Of a stretch of DNA of 64,000 nucleotides, positions 17,090 through 27,847 are shown in pieces; the stretch's first letter is position 1, and each line of letters starts with the position of its first letter. Below the pieces are notes generated by a model that worked only from the letters and a program-made list of their open reading frames with translations, ran no database searches and was not told the DNA's origin. This stretch comes from Acidimangrovimonas pyrenivorans (GTDB lineage Bacteria > Pseudomonadota > Alphaproteobacteria > Rhodobacterales > Rhodobacteraceae). The position numbers were made by a program, and so were the translations under genes. The stretch is from assembly GCF_042643245.1 (NCBI RefSeq), contig NZ_JBHRSK010000004.1, positions 682,001 to 746,000 on the forward strand, given 5' to 3'.

Positions 17090-18135
17090 AATCCCTCAAC
17101 CTCGTCCCTTTTGTCAGCGTAGACAACATGATGCGGATCGTTCTTGAGATCGGGCTCGAACCCGTCCTGCGCGATCTCGCCGACCGGATCGAAGAGGATT
17201 TCCGGCGCTGGGAGAGCTTCGACAAGACGCCCCGCGTCGCCAGCCATTCGCCCGGCGGCGTGATCGAGCTGATGCCGACCTCGGACGGCGCGCTCTACGG
17301 CTTCAAATATGTCAACGGCCATCCGAAGAACATGAAGGAGGGGCTGCAAACCGTTACCGCCTTTGGGCTTCTGGCCGATGTCGATACCGGATACCCGCTC
17401 CTGCTGACCGAGATGACGCTGCTGACCGCGCTGCGCACCGCCGCCAGCTCGGCGATGGCGGCGCGCCACCTGGCGCCGAAGAACGCCAAGGTGATGGCGA
17501 TGATCGGCAACGGCGCCCAGGCCGAGTTCCAGGCCCTGGCCTTCAAGGCGATCTGCGGCATCGAGGAGGTCCGGCTCTACGATATCGACGCCACGGCGAC
17601 CGAGAAATGTATCGCCAATCTAAAGGGGTCCGGCCTGAGGCTCGTGCCCTGCCGCAATCCGGAAGAGGCCGTCGAGGGCGCCGAGATCCTCACCACGGTG
17701 ACCGCCGACAAGCAATATGCCACGATCCTGACCGACAACATGGTCGGCGCCGGGGTCCATATCAACGCCATCGGCGGCGACTGCCCGGGCAAGACCGAAC
17801 TGCACCGCGACATCCTGCTGCGGTCGGAGATTTTCGTCGAATACCCGCCGCAGACCCGGGTCGAGGGCGAGATCCAGCAGCTCGCCGCCGATCACCCGGT
17901 GACCGAGCTGTGGCAGGTGATCGCCGGTACCGCTCCGGGCCGCCGCGACGCCCGCCAGATCACCCTGTTCGACAGCGTCGGCTTCGCCGTCGAGGACTTC
18001 AGCGCCCTGCGCTATATCCATGAAAAGGTGCAAGAAACCGGCATGGCCCAGATGCTCGACATGATCGCCGACCCGGACGAGCCGCGCGACCTTTACGGCA
18101 TGCTGCTGCGCGCTCAGGCCGCCCGGGCCGCCTGA
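17086..18135 (+). CDS. Ornithine cyclodeaminase
   Basis: 349-aa NAD-dependent mu-crystallin/OCD family enzyme converting ornithine to proline and ammonia. The evidence is the length, the substrate pocket GFKYVNGHPKN (Arg/Lys binding the carboxylate), the LLTEMTLLTALRTAASSAMA segment and the Rossmann motif MIGNGAQAEFQALAF. Catalytic-region residues NAIGGDCPGKTEL are those of true OCD, not the alanine dehydrogenase-type relatives. The start is in the ATGA overlap with arginase. A GC hairpin lies just after the stop. Confidence 0.93.
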   Translation: MKSLNLVPFVSVDNMMRIVLEIGLEPVLRDLADRIEEDFRRWESFDKTPRVASHSPGGVIELMPTSDGALYGFKYVNGHPKNMKEGLQTVTAFGLLADVDTGYPLLLTEMTLLTALRTAASSAMAARHLAPKNAKVMAMIGNGAQAEFQALAFKAICGIEEVRLYDIDATATEKCIANLKGSGLRLVPCRNPEEAVEGAEILTTVTADKQYATILTDNMVGAGVHINAIGGDCPGKTELHRDILLRSEIFVEYPPQTRVEGEIQQLAADHPVTELWQVIAGTAPGRRDARQITLFDSVGFAVEDFSALRYIHEKVQETGMAQMLDMIADPDEPRDLYGMLLRAQAARAA

Positions 18136-18138
18136 TCC

Positions 18139-18156
18139 CGGGGCGCCGGCGCCCCG
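18139..18156. terminator. GC-rich palindrome between convergent genes
   Basis: The 16-bp perfect palindrome GGGGCGCCGGCGCCCC at 18140-18155 sits between the ornithine cyclodeaminase stop (18135) and the convergent usg stop (18170). No T tract follows on either strand, so a termination role is only suggested by position. Confidence 0.4.
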
Positions 18157-18169
18157 CGCGCCCGGCGCC

Positions 18170-18439
18170 TCAATGGACCTTGAATTCGCCGACCACGTTG
18201 CGCCATTCGCCGGGCGCGATCATCTTGCGATGGGTGAAGCGGACCGAATGCAACGGGCCCTCGATCTCGTCCTGCCAGAACTCGATGAACTTGAACAGCC
18301 GCGGATAATCCGGCGCCAGGTCGTAGTCCTGCCAGACGAAACTGTTGAGGACGCTCTGGAAATCCGGCATCCGGTAGTAGAATTCGGCCGTGGTCAGGCC
18401 ATAGCCCCGCAGCATCAGTTCGGTCTCGTTTCGCTCCAT
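18170..18439 (-). CDS. Usg family protein
   Basis: 89-aa conserved alphaproteobacterial protein. The start is at the ATG at 18437-18439, because GGAGGCAAGGA lies immediately upstream; an in-frame ATG 12 codons earlier lacks such a site. The pattern ELMLRGYGLTTAEFYYRMPD, VWQDYDLAPDYPRL and FIEFWQDEIEGPLHSVRFTH is that of the Usg family, named for its position upstream of or near trp genes in some bacteria. Its biochemical role is unknown. It is divergent from gyrA. Confidence 0.8.
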   Translation of the reverse strand: MERNETELMLRGYGLTTAEFYYRMPDFQSVLNSFVWQDYDLAPDYPRLFKFIEFWQDEIEGPLHSVRFTHRKMIAPGEWRNVVGEFKVH

Positions 18440-18557
18440 TCCTTGCCTCCCGTGGATCCCCGATAGGAAAATCATGCCACAGGCGGAATTGTTTGCAATG
18501 AAAACAGTGTGTTATCACTCACCAACGCTGGCTGCTCGCGGCCCCGTCCGCGCGCCA

Positions 18558-18587
18558 TTGCACCCCATAACTTGGTTCGGCTATAGT
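18558..18587 (+). promoter_or_regulatory. Putative sigma-70-type promoter of gyrA
   Basis: TTGCAC (18558-18563) and TATAGT (18582-18587) are separated by 18 bp, and the latter is 46 bp upstream of the gyrA GTG start. Confidence 0.5.
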
Positions 18588-18633
18588 GCCGCCAACCAGA
18601 TATTGAGCCTTAGGAACGAAGGGTCGGACGACC

Positions 18634-21375
<2,742 letters not shown>

Positions 21376-21490
21376 TCGGCTGCGCCCCTGCGACGCATGG
21401 GCAACCGAGCCTCAGCGGCGCTAGCTGAAAGGGGCCGCCGGGGCGCAAGTCGCGGGCGCAGATCGAGGCGGCCGTCGCGAAAGGACCACG

Positions 21491-21895
21491 ATGGACCAGT
21501 TGCTCCGGCGTCTCGACCCCGTGCTCACGCTCATCGGCCGGTTGCTGATGGCCACGCTCTTCGTGATGGCCGGCCTGGATGCGGCGATGGACTTCTCCGC
21601 CTTCTCGGCGCGGCTGACGGCCGACGGGCTTCCGGTCCATCTGACCGGGGTGGTCTTCTGGTTCCTGATCCTGAGCGGCCTGGCGCTGGCAGTCGGCCTC
21701 CAGACGCGGCTGGTGGCGCTGGTGATGGCGGGGTTCAGTCTGCTTTCCGGCCTCATCGCCTATGCCGACCTCTCGCAGCCCACCGACATGGTGATGCTGC
21801 TGAAGAACATCGCCCTGACGGGCGGCTATCTCTTCGTCGCCCTGCACGGTCCCGGACGCTATTCCCTCGACGCCCTGCGCGGCGGGCGTGGCTGA
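21491..21895 (+). CDS. DoxX family membrane protein
   Basis: 134-aa protein with four predicted helices: LTLIGRLLMATLFVMAGLDA, VVFWFLILSGLALAVGLQTR, LVALVMAGFSLLSGLIAYAD and MLLKNIALTGGYLFVALHGPG. R-L-L-M-A-x-L-F and the final K-N-I-A-L-x-G-G are standard for DoxX/SURF4-type proteins. GCGAAAGGA precedes the ATG. Functions in the family vary (redox and membrane-associated roles) and none can be assigned. It lies between gyrA and trmFO on the same strand, with about 115 bp after gyrA. Confidence 0.75.
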   Translation: MDQLLRRLDPVLTLIGRLLMATLFVMAGLDAAMDFSAFSARLTADGLPVHLTGVVFWFLILSGLALAVGLQTRLVALVMAGFSLLSGLIAYADLSQPTDMVMLLKNIALTGGYLFVALHGPGRYSLDALRGGRG

Positions 21896-21933
21896 GCCTT
21901 CCATTTCACGCCGCGCCGGCATAGATGGACGCC

Positions 21934-23274
21934 ATGACAAAGACACTCCATATCGTCGGCGGCGGCATGGCCGGATCGGAAGCCGCCTGGCAGGCCGCCC
22001 GCGCCGGGCTGCGCGTGGTGATCCACGAGATGCGGCCCCGGTTCGGCACCTTCGCCCATCGCACCGGCAATTTGGCCGAGATGGTCTGCTCCAACTCCTT
22101 CCGCTCGGACGATGACGAGCGCAACGCCGTCGGCCTGCTACATTGGGAGATGCGCGCCGCCGGCGGCTTGATCATGGCGATGGCGGACGCCCATTCCCTG
22201 CCCGCCGGCGGCGCGCTGGCGGTCGACCGCGACCCGTTCTCGGCCAGCGTCACCGAGCGGCTGCGCAGCCATCCCAATGTCGAGGTCTCGGAAGAGGAGA
22301 TCGACGCGTTGCCCGACGAGGGCCAGTGGATCATCGCCACCGGGCCGCTGACCTCGGGCAAGCTGGCCGAGGCGATCCGGGCCGAGACCGGCACCGAGTC
22401 GCTCGCCTTCTTCGACGCCATCGCCCCGATCGTCTATGCCGAGACGGTGAACATGGACGTCGCCTGGATGCAGTCGCGCTACGACAAGGGCGACACGCAG
22501 GAACAGCGCACCGCCTACATGAACTGCCCGATGACCCGGGACCAGTACGAGGCCTTCATCGACGCCCTGCTGGCGGCCGACAAGACCGAGTTCCACGAGG
22601 GCGAGACCGCGGGCTATTTCGACGGCTGCCTGCCGATCGAGGTAATGGCCGAACGCGGCCGCGAGACGCTGCGCCACGGCCCGATGAAGCCGGTCGGCCT
22701 GACCAATGCCCACGCCCCGGAAAACAAGCCCTATGCCGTGGTCCAGCTCCGCCGCGACAACGCGCTGGGGACGCTCTACAATATCGTCGGCTTCCAGACG
22801 AAGATGAAGTATGGCGCGCAAGTAGATGTTTTCCGGATGATTCCAGGGCTTGAGGATGCGAAGTTCGCGCGCCTCGGCGGCATTCACCGCAACACCTTCC
22901 TCAACTCGCCGACCCTGCTCGACGGCCAGATGCGGCTGAAGTCGCGGCCCAATATCCGCTTCGCCGGCCAGATCACCGGCGTCGAGGGCTATGTCGAAAG
23001 CGCCGCGATGGGCCTGCTGGCGGCGCGGCTGGCGGTGGCCGAGGCGCACGGGCTCGACCTGGCGCCGCCGCCGCCCGAAACCGCGATGGGCGCCCTGGTC
23101 ACCCACATCACCGGCGGCGCCGTCGCCAAGAGCTTCCAGCCGATGAACGTCAATTTCGGACTGTTCCCGCCGATCGACGCCAAGGGCGGCCGCCGCGGCC
23201 GCAAGGACCGCTACAAGGCCTATACCGACCGGGCGAAAGAGGCGTTCGTTCAATGGCTTGAAGACCAAGACTGA
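21934..23274 (+). CDS. trmFO: Methylenetetrahydrofolate-tRNA (uracil-54-C5)-methyltransferase, FADH2-dependent
   Basis: 446-aa flavoprotein making ribothymidine at position 54 of tRNA with 5,10-methylene-THF and FADH2. The dinucleotide motif is IVGGGMAGSEAAWQAA at the N-terminus, followed by EMRP and CSNSFRSDD, diagnostic for TrmFO. It also has GYFDGCLPIEVMAERG, LRRDNALGTLYNIVGFQT and MNVNFGLFPP. The ATG at 21934 is preferred by family alignment; an in-frame ATG three codons earlier (21925) cannot be excluded because neither has a strong ribosome-binding site. The stop is 1 bp before the gluQ ATG. Confidence 0.93.
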   Translation: MTKTLHIVGGGMAGSEAAWQAARAGLRVVIHEMRPRFGTFAHRTGNLAEMVCSNSFRSDDDERNAVGLLHWEMRAAGGLIMAMADAHSLPAGGALAVDRDPFSASVTERLRSHPNVEVSEEEIDALPDEGQWIIATGPLTSGKLAEAIRAETGTESLAFFDAIAPIVYAETVNMDVAWMQSRYDKGDTQEQRTAYMNCPMTRDQYEAFIDALLAADKTEFHEGETAGYFDGCLPIEVMAERGRETLRHGPMKPVGLTNAHAPENKPYAVVQLRRDNALGTLYNIVGFQTKMKYGAQVDVFRMIPGLEDAKFARLGGIHRNTFLNSPTLLDGQMRLKSRPNIRFAGQITGVEGYVESAAMGLLAARLAVAEAHGLDLAPPPPETAMGALVTHITGGAVAKSFQPMNVNFGLFPPIDAKGGRRGRKDRYKAYTDRAKEAFVQWLEDQD

Positions 23275-23275
23275 G

Positions 23276-24160
23276 ATGCCGGGCGTGGTCACCCGCTTCG
23301 CCCCGTCGCCAACCGGGCCGCTGCATCTGGGCCATGCCTTCTCGGCTATCCTTGCCCATGACATGGCCCGCGCCGCCAGCGGCCGCTTCCTGCTGCGGAT
23401 GGAAGATATCGACCGGGCCCGCAGCAAGCCGGACTGGGAACGCCAGATCTACGACGACCTGAGCTGGCTCGGCCTGAGCTGGGACGGCCCGGTGATGCAC
23501 CAGTCCGAGCGCCTGCCGGCCTATCGCGCCGCGCTCGATGCGCTCTGGGCACGCGGGCTGCTCTATGCCTGCGACTGCACCCGGCGCGACATCGCCGAGG
23601 CGCTCTCGGCGCCGCAGGAAGGCGCCGTGATCGGCCCCGACGGCCCGGTCTATCCCGGCACCTGCCGCGGCAAGACCCGCGACGGCATCCCCTTCGCCGC
23701 CCGCGCCCGCCATCCGCGCCCCGAGGGCGTCGCGCTGCGCCTCGACATGGCCGCCGCCGCCCGGAAAACCGGCCCCGTCGCCTTCACCGAAACCGGCGCC
23801 GGGCCCGAAGGCCAGAGCGGCCGGATCGAAGCCGGCGAAACGGAGCTGGTCGAGGAGATCGGCGATATCGTCCTCGCCCGCCGCGATATCGGCACCTCCT
23901 ACCACCTCTCGGTGGTGATCGACGACGCCGCCCAGGGCATCACCCACGTGACGCGCGGCGCCGACCTGTTCGAGGCGACCAAGATCCACCTCGTCTTGCA
24001 GAAGCTGCTCAAGCTGCCGACCCCGACTTACCGCCATCACCGCCTGATCCGCGACGAGACCGGCAAGCGCCTGGCCAAGCGCGACGACGCCCGTGCCATC
24101 GCCAAGTACCGCGCCGAAGGCGCGACCCCGGACGACATCCGCCGGATGGTCGACCTCTGA
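23276..24160 (+). CDS. gluQ: Glutamyl-Q tRNA(Asp) synthetase
   Basis: 294-aa truncated glutamyl-tRNA synthetase homologue lacking the anticodon-binding domain. It charges the queuosine of tRNA-Asp with glutamate. Class I signatures are RFAPSPTGPLHLGHAF and the KRLAKRD version of KMSKS. Zinc ligands are CDC and YPGTC, spaced as in YadB. The start is the ATG at 23276, one base after the trmFO stop; an in-frame TTG at 23258 lies inside trmFO. This makes a two-gene tRNA-modification unit with trmFO. A 3'-end repeat follows the stop. Confidence 0.9.
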   Translation: MPGVVTRFAPSPTGPLHLGHAFSAILAHDMARAASGRFLLRMEDIDRARSKPDWERQIYDDLSWLGLSWDGPVMHQSERLPAYRAALDALWARGLLYACDCTRRDIAEALSAPQEGAVIGPDGPVYPGTCRGKTRDGIPFAARARHPRPEGVALRLDMAAAARKTGPVAFTETGAGPEGQSGRIEAGETELVEEIGDIVLARRDIGTSYHLSVVIDDAAQGITHVTRGADLFEATKIHLVLQKLLKLPTPTYRHHRLIRDETGKRLAKRDDARAIAKYRAEGATPDDIRRMVDL

Positions 24161-24169
24161 GAGCCGTCC

Positions 24170-24222
24170 CAATTCATCTTCACGAAAATATCCCGGGGGT
24201 CCGGGGGCAGCGCCCCCGGCCC
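24170..24222 (+). repeat. 3'-end intergenic repeat, copy 2
   Basis: CATCTTCACGAAAATATCCC, then GGGGG, then the hairpin GGGGGCAGCGCCCCC (about 24204-24218), 10 bp after the gluQ stop. It matches the copies near 15549 and 42440. Confidence 0.65.
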
Positions 24223-24229
24223 TGACCGC

Positions 24230-24589
24230 CTACACCATCGGCGCCATGATCTCGACTTCCTCGCCGCCGCGCAGCGCCGTGTAGAAGCACGACCGCCGGT
24301 TGGTGTGGCAGGCCGGCCCCTGCTGATCGACCAGCACCAGCAGGCAGTCGCGGTCGCAATCGATCCGCATCTCGATCAGCCGCTGGACATGGCCCGAGCT
24401 CTCGCCCTTGATCCAGAACGCCTGGCGCGAGCGCGACCAGTAGGTCACGCGCCCGGTCTGCAGCGTCCGCGCCACCGCCTCGGCATTCATCCACGCCATC
24501 ATCAGCACCTCGCCGCTGGCATGGTCCTGCGCGATGGCCGGGATCAGGCCGTTGGCATCAAATCGCAGAGAGCCGGGGTCGAAAGCCAT
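24230..24589 (-). CDS. hisI: Phosphoribosyl-AMP cyclohydrolase
   Basis: 119-aa enzyme of histidine biosynthesis (third step, opening of the purine ring of PR-AMP). The monofunctional form lacks the HisE domain. Characteristic segments are VLMMAWMNAEA, RVTYWSRSRQAFWIKGESSG and the metal-binding run IDCDRDCLLVLVDQQGPACH followed by RRSCFY. The start is the ATG at 24587-24589 with AAAGGA 8 nt upstream. It is convergent with gluQ and divergent from the IscU/NifU-like gene. Confidence 0.94.
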   Translation of the reverse strand: MAFDPGSLRFDANGLIPAIAQDHASGEVLMMAWMNAEAVARTLQTGRVTYWSRSRQAFWIKGESSGHVQRLIEMRIDCDRDCLLVLVDQQGPACHTNRRSCFYTALRGGEEVEIMAPMV

Positions 24590-24655
24590 GGCGGATGTCC
24601 TTTGCAAAACGCGTCACGCGGTCTATCTAGGGGGTCGAGGCCCAAGAGGGAAGCC

Positions 24656-25108
24656 ATGAGCGCCGAGACCGACCTGATCAAGCTCTATTCCGACCGTATC
24701 CTGGCCCTGGCCGCGGATATCCCGCATGTCGGCCGGCTCGAGGCGCCGATGGCCAGCGTCAAGCGGCGCTCGCCGCTCTGTGGCTCGACCGTGACCGTCG
24801 ATCTGGATGTCGCCGACGGCCGCATCAGCCGCTTCGCCCAGGACGTCAAGGCCTGCGCCCTCGGCCAGGCGGCGGCGGCGGTGGTCGGGGCCAATGTCAT
24901 CGGCCGCAGCCGTGTCGAGATCGAGCAGGCGCGCGACGAATTGAAGGCGATGCTGAAGGAGAACGGGCCGGTGCCCTCGGCCCCCTTCGACGGGCTCGAG
25001 GTGCTGCTGCCGGCGCGCGACTACAAGAACCGCCACGCCTCGATCCTGCTGGCGCTGGAGGCAACGGCCGAAGCGATGGTCGAAGCCGAGAAGGCCGCCT
25101 GCGCCTGA
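24656..25108 (+). CDS. Iron-sulfur cluster assembly scaffold (IscU/NifU N-terminal-like)
   Basis: 150-aa protein started at the ATG at 24656 (GAGGGAAGCC upstream). It follows the IscU/NifU-N fold: VGRLEAPMASVKRRSPLCGS with one conserved Cys, then VTVDLDVADGRISRFAQDVKACALGQAAAA-type core (quoted in parts) with the second Cys. The third canonical Cys is not in the usual place: the C-terminal KNRHASILLALEATAEAM segment has His instead, and a Cys occurs only at the extreme C-terminus. It may therefore be a carrier variant rather than the main ISC/SUF scaffold. No isc/suf genes are adjacent. Confidence 0.75.
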   Translation: MSAETDLIKLYSDRILALAADIPHVGRLEAPMASVKRRSPLCGSTVTVDLDVADGRISRFAQDVKACALGQAAAAVVGANVIGRSRVEIEQARDELKAMLKENGPVPSAPFDGLEVLLPARDYKNRHASILLALEATAEAMVEAEKAACA

Positions 25109-25194
25109 GATCCGTGCGGGACGGCCAGGGGCGGAACCAGGGGCCATCTGCCCCGCGGCCATTTCACTAGGGCAACGGCGCAAAGGAAGGGCGA

Positions 25195-25250
25195 GGGGCT
25201 GTCTGCCCCTCGGGCTCCCCGAGAGTATTTTGACAAAGAAGAAGTCGGGG
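25195..25250 (-). repeat. 3'-end intergenic repeat, copy 4 (inverted)
   Basis: Read on the minus strand: CTTCTTCTTTGTCAAAATAC then TCTCGGGGAG, then the hairpin AGGGGCAGACAGCCCCT (25191-25207). It has the same order of elements as the plus-strand copies but faces the other way, downstream of the minus-strand small gene at 25510-25632. Confidence 0.55.
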
Positions 25251-25509
25251 CCGCGCTTGCCGCCACCGATCGGCCGTTCCGTCCGCTCGGCCCGACCTCC
25301 GGCCAACCGCGTTCCGCGAGTTGCCGACAAAAGACCGCCGCGCTTCCGGGGAGGAAGGCGGCGGCAGGCGCGTGTCTCGCGGGGGTCGGGCGGCGCGGAT
25401 GCGGGGACATCCGGGCGTCAGGACAGGCAGGACCTTCAGACTTCACATCGTTGGGGACAGATGCGGGCCGCCCGAGGCGAGACAACGGGGCAGAATGGCA
25501 GGCGGAAAC

Positions 25510-25632
25510 TCAGATCAATCCGGGCAGCGCGAGGCCAACGACCAGCATCACGGCCAGGGCGACCATGCCGGCGGCATCGGCGATCAGGGTGCCCGAAGCG
25601 CGGGCGGTGGCGGCTTTGATTTCTGCGAACAT
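25510..25632 (-). CDS. Small membrane protein of 40 aa, unknown
   Basis: The short frame from ATG at 25630-25632 to TGA at 25510-25512 encodes MFAEIKAATARASGTLIADA, then a hydrophobic segment AGMVALAVMLVVGLALPGLI ending at the stop. GAGGGAG lies 7 nt upstream of the ATG, an excellent ribosome-binding site. It is a single-span peptide with an amphipathic N-terminus. No family is recognised. The 120 bp upstream are markedly AT-rich and probably contain its promoter. The surrounding 25109-25509 holds only a repeat and no other gene. Confidence 0.5.
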   Translation of the reverse strand: MFAEIKAATARASGTLIADAAGMVALAVMLVVGLALPGLI

Positions 25633-25753
25633 CGGGCACTCCCTCGTTGAGTTGCTATTTTGTTCTCATATCCTTTATCATCTGTAAAGAACTTTTTGAG
25701 AACATTTGCGAACAAAGGCGGATTTTGCTTTACCCTGAGGAAATCCCGCGCGC

Positions 25754-27844
25754 TCAGCCGACCGAGATCAGCCGGATCGCCCGGTCCTGCTCCATCAGCC
25801 AGAGCAGGGTGCGGGCGGCCTCGCCGCGCTCGCTGGTCAGCTCCGGGTCCTCGGCCAGCAGGCGCCGGGCATCGCTCTGCGCCACCGCCATCAGCGAGGC
25901 CTGGCGTTCGAGATCGGCGATGCGGAAGCGCGGCAGGCCGGATTGGGCGGTGCCGATCACGTCGCCGGCGCCGCGCATCGCCAGGTCCTCCTCGGCGATC
26001 CGAAAGCCGTCCTCGGTGTCGCGCAGCACCGTCAGCCGGCGGGTGCCGCCCTCGGTCAGGGGCGGCTGGTACATCAGCAGGCAGGTCGACTCGGCGGCGC
26101 CACGCCCGACCCGGCCGCGCAGCTGGTGCAGTTGCGCCAGGCCGAAATTCTCGGCCCGCTCGATCACCATGATCGAGGCGTTGGGGACGTTGACGCCGAC
26201 CTCTATCACGGTCGTCGCCACCAGCACCTTGGTCTCGCCGGCGACGAAGCGCGCCATCGCCGCGTCCTTCTCGGCCGGCGGCATCTGGCCGTGGACGAGG
26301 CCCACCCGGCCCTCGCCCAGCACCGCGCGCAGATGCTTGAAGCGTTCCTCGGCCGCGGTCAGGTCGCTGACTTCGCTCTCGTCGACCAGCGGGCAGACCC
26401 AATAGGCCTGCCGACCCTCGGCGGTCGCCTGACGCAGGTGCTCGATCACCTCGTCGATCCGGCCGGTCGAGACCAGCGCCGTCTTCACCGGCTTGCGCCC
26501 CGGCGGCTTCTCGTCGAGCAGCGAGACGTCCATGTCGCCATATTGCGCCAGGCTGAGCGAGCGCGGGATCGGCGTCGCCGTCATCACCAGCACGTCGGCA
26601 TGGCGGCCCTTGGCACCCAGCTCCATCCGCTGGGCGACGCCGAAACGGTGCTGTTCGTCGATCACCGCCAGCCGCAGGTCGTGGAAGGCGACGTCCTTCT
26701 GGAACACCGCATGGGTGCCGACCAGCACCTGGATCTCGCCCGCGGCCAGCGCCGCCAGCTTGGCCGCGCGCTCGCTGCCCTTGTCGCGGCCGGTCAGCAG
26801 TTCCAGCCGCACGCCGGCGGCCTCTGCCAGCGGCTGCAGGCTGTCGAGATGCTGGCGGGCGAGGATCTCGGTCGGCGCCATCATCACCCCCTGGCCGCCG
26901 GCCTCGACCGCGATCAGCAGCGCCAGGAAGGCGACCAGCGTCTTGCCCGAGCCGACATCGCCCTGCAGCAGCCGGTTCATCCGCTCGGGCGCGGCCATGT
27001 CGCCGGCGATCTCGCTCACCGCCCGCTGCTGCGCCCCGGTCGGGCGGTAGGGCAGCGATTCCAGCACCTTGCGCTGCAACGCGCCGCTGCCGGTGCTGGC
27101 CCGGCCCTTGGCCTTGCGCAGGTCGCGGCGGGCGAGCGCGAGGGTGATCTGGTGGGCCAAGAGCTCGTCATAGGCCAGCCGCTGCCGCGCCGGGGCGGTG
27201 GGCGACAGGTCGGCGGCCGCTTGCGGCGCGTGGACGGCGCGCAGGGCGTCGGCCCAGTCGGGCCAGTGCTCGCGCGCCTTCAGCGCCGGGTCGATCCATT
27301 CCTCGAGATCGGGCAACCGGGCCAGCGCCCCGGCAACCGCCTTGGCGATGGTTTTCTGGGTGAGACCTGCGGTCAGCGGGTAGACCGGCTCATAGGCCGG
27401 CAGCTCGCCCGCCTCCTCCAGCCGCAGCACGTGGTCGGGATGGACCATCTGGGCGATGCCGTCGAAGAATTCGAGCTTGCCCGAGACCAGCCGGTGCTGT
27501 CCGGTCGGCAGCAGTCGTTGCAGGTAGTCGGTGCGGCCGTGGAAGAAGACGAGCTGAAACTCGGTCTTGGCGTCGCGGACGGCGATGCGGTAGGGCCGGC
27601 CCTTGGTCCGCGGCGGGAAATGGGCGCCGACCTCGACCTCGACCGTCACCGTGACCGGCGGCGTGACCTCGCGGATCGAGCCCTTGCGGGCGCGGTCGAT
27701 GCCGGAATGCGGCAGCAGGAACAGCAGGTCGCGCGGCCGCTCGACCTCGAGCCCGGCGAAGGTCTCGGCGCTCTTCGGCCCGATGCCGGGCAGGGTCTCG
27801 AGCCCGGCGAAGAGCGGGAACAGGATTTCCGGCCGCCCCGCCAC
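25754..27844 (-). CDS. recG: ATP-dependent DNA helicase RecG
   Basis: 696-aa branch-migration helicase for stalled forks and Holliday junctions. The N-terminal wedge/OB domain covers about residues 1-230 (LPGIGPKSAETFAGL, FLLPHSGIDR). Helicase motifs: I is LLQGDVGSGKTLVAF, Ia is MMAPTEILARQHL, II is DEQHRFGVAQR, III is VMTATPIPRSLSL. The C-terminal helicase half has VATTVIEVGVNVPNASIMV and QLRGRVGRG. The length is normal. It follows ligA by 3 bp on the minus strand, so the two DNA-metabolism genes are co-transcribed. Confidence 0.96.
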   Translation of the reverse strand: MAGRPEILFPLFAGLETLPGIGPKSAETFAGLEVERPRDLLFLLPHSGIDRARKGSIREVTPPVTVTVEVEVGAHFPPRTKGRPYRIAVRDAKTEFQLVFFHGRTDYLQRLLPTGQHRLVSGKLEFFDGIAQMVHPDHVLRLEEAGELPAYEPVYPLTAGLTQKTIAKAVAGALARLPDLEEWIDPALKAREHWPDWADALRAVHAPQAAADLSPTAPARQRLAYDELLAHQITLALARRDLRKAKGRASTGSGALQRKVLESLPYRPTGAQQRAVSEIAGDMAAPERMNRLLQGDVGSGKTLVAFLALLIAVEAGGQGVMMAPTEILARQHLDSLQPLAEAAGVRLELLTGRDKGSERAAKLAALAAGEIQVLVGTHAVFQKDVAFHDLRLAVIDEQHRFGVAQRMELGAKGRHADVLVMTATPIPRSLSLAQYGDMDVSLLDEKPPGRKPVKTALVSTGRIDEVIEHLRQATAEGRQAYWVCPLVDESEVSDLTAAEERFKHLRAVLGEGRVGLVHGQMPPAEKDAAMARFVAGETKVLVATTVIEVGVNVPNASIMVIERAENFGLAQLHQLRGRVGRGAAESTCLLMYQPPLTEGGTRRLTVLRDTEDGFRIAEEDLAMRGAGDVIGTAQSGLPRFRIADLERQASLMAVAQSDARRLLAEDPELTSERGEAARTLLWLMEQDRAIRLISVG

Positions 27845-27847
27845 CCG

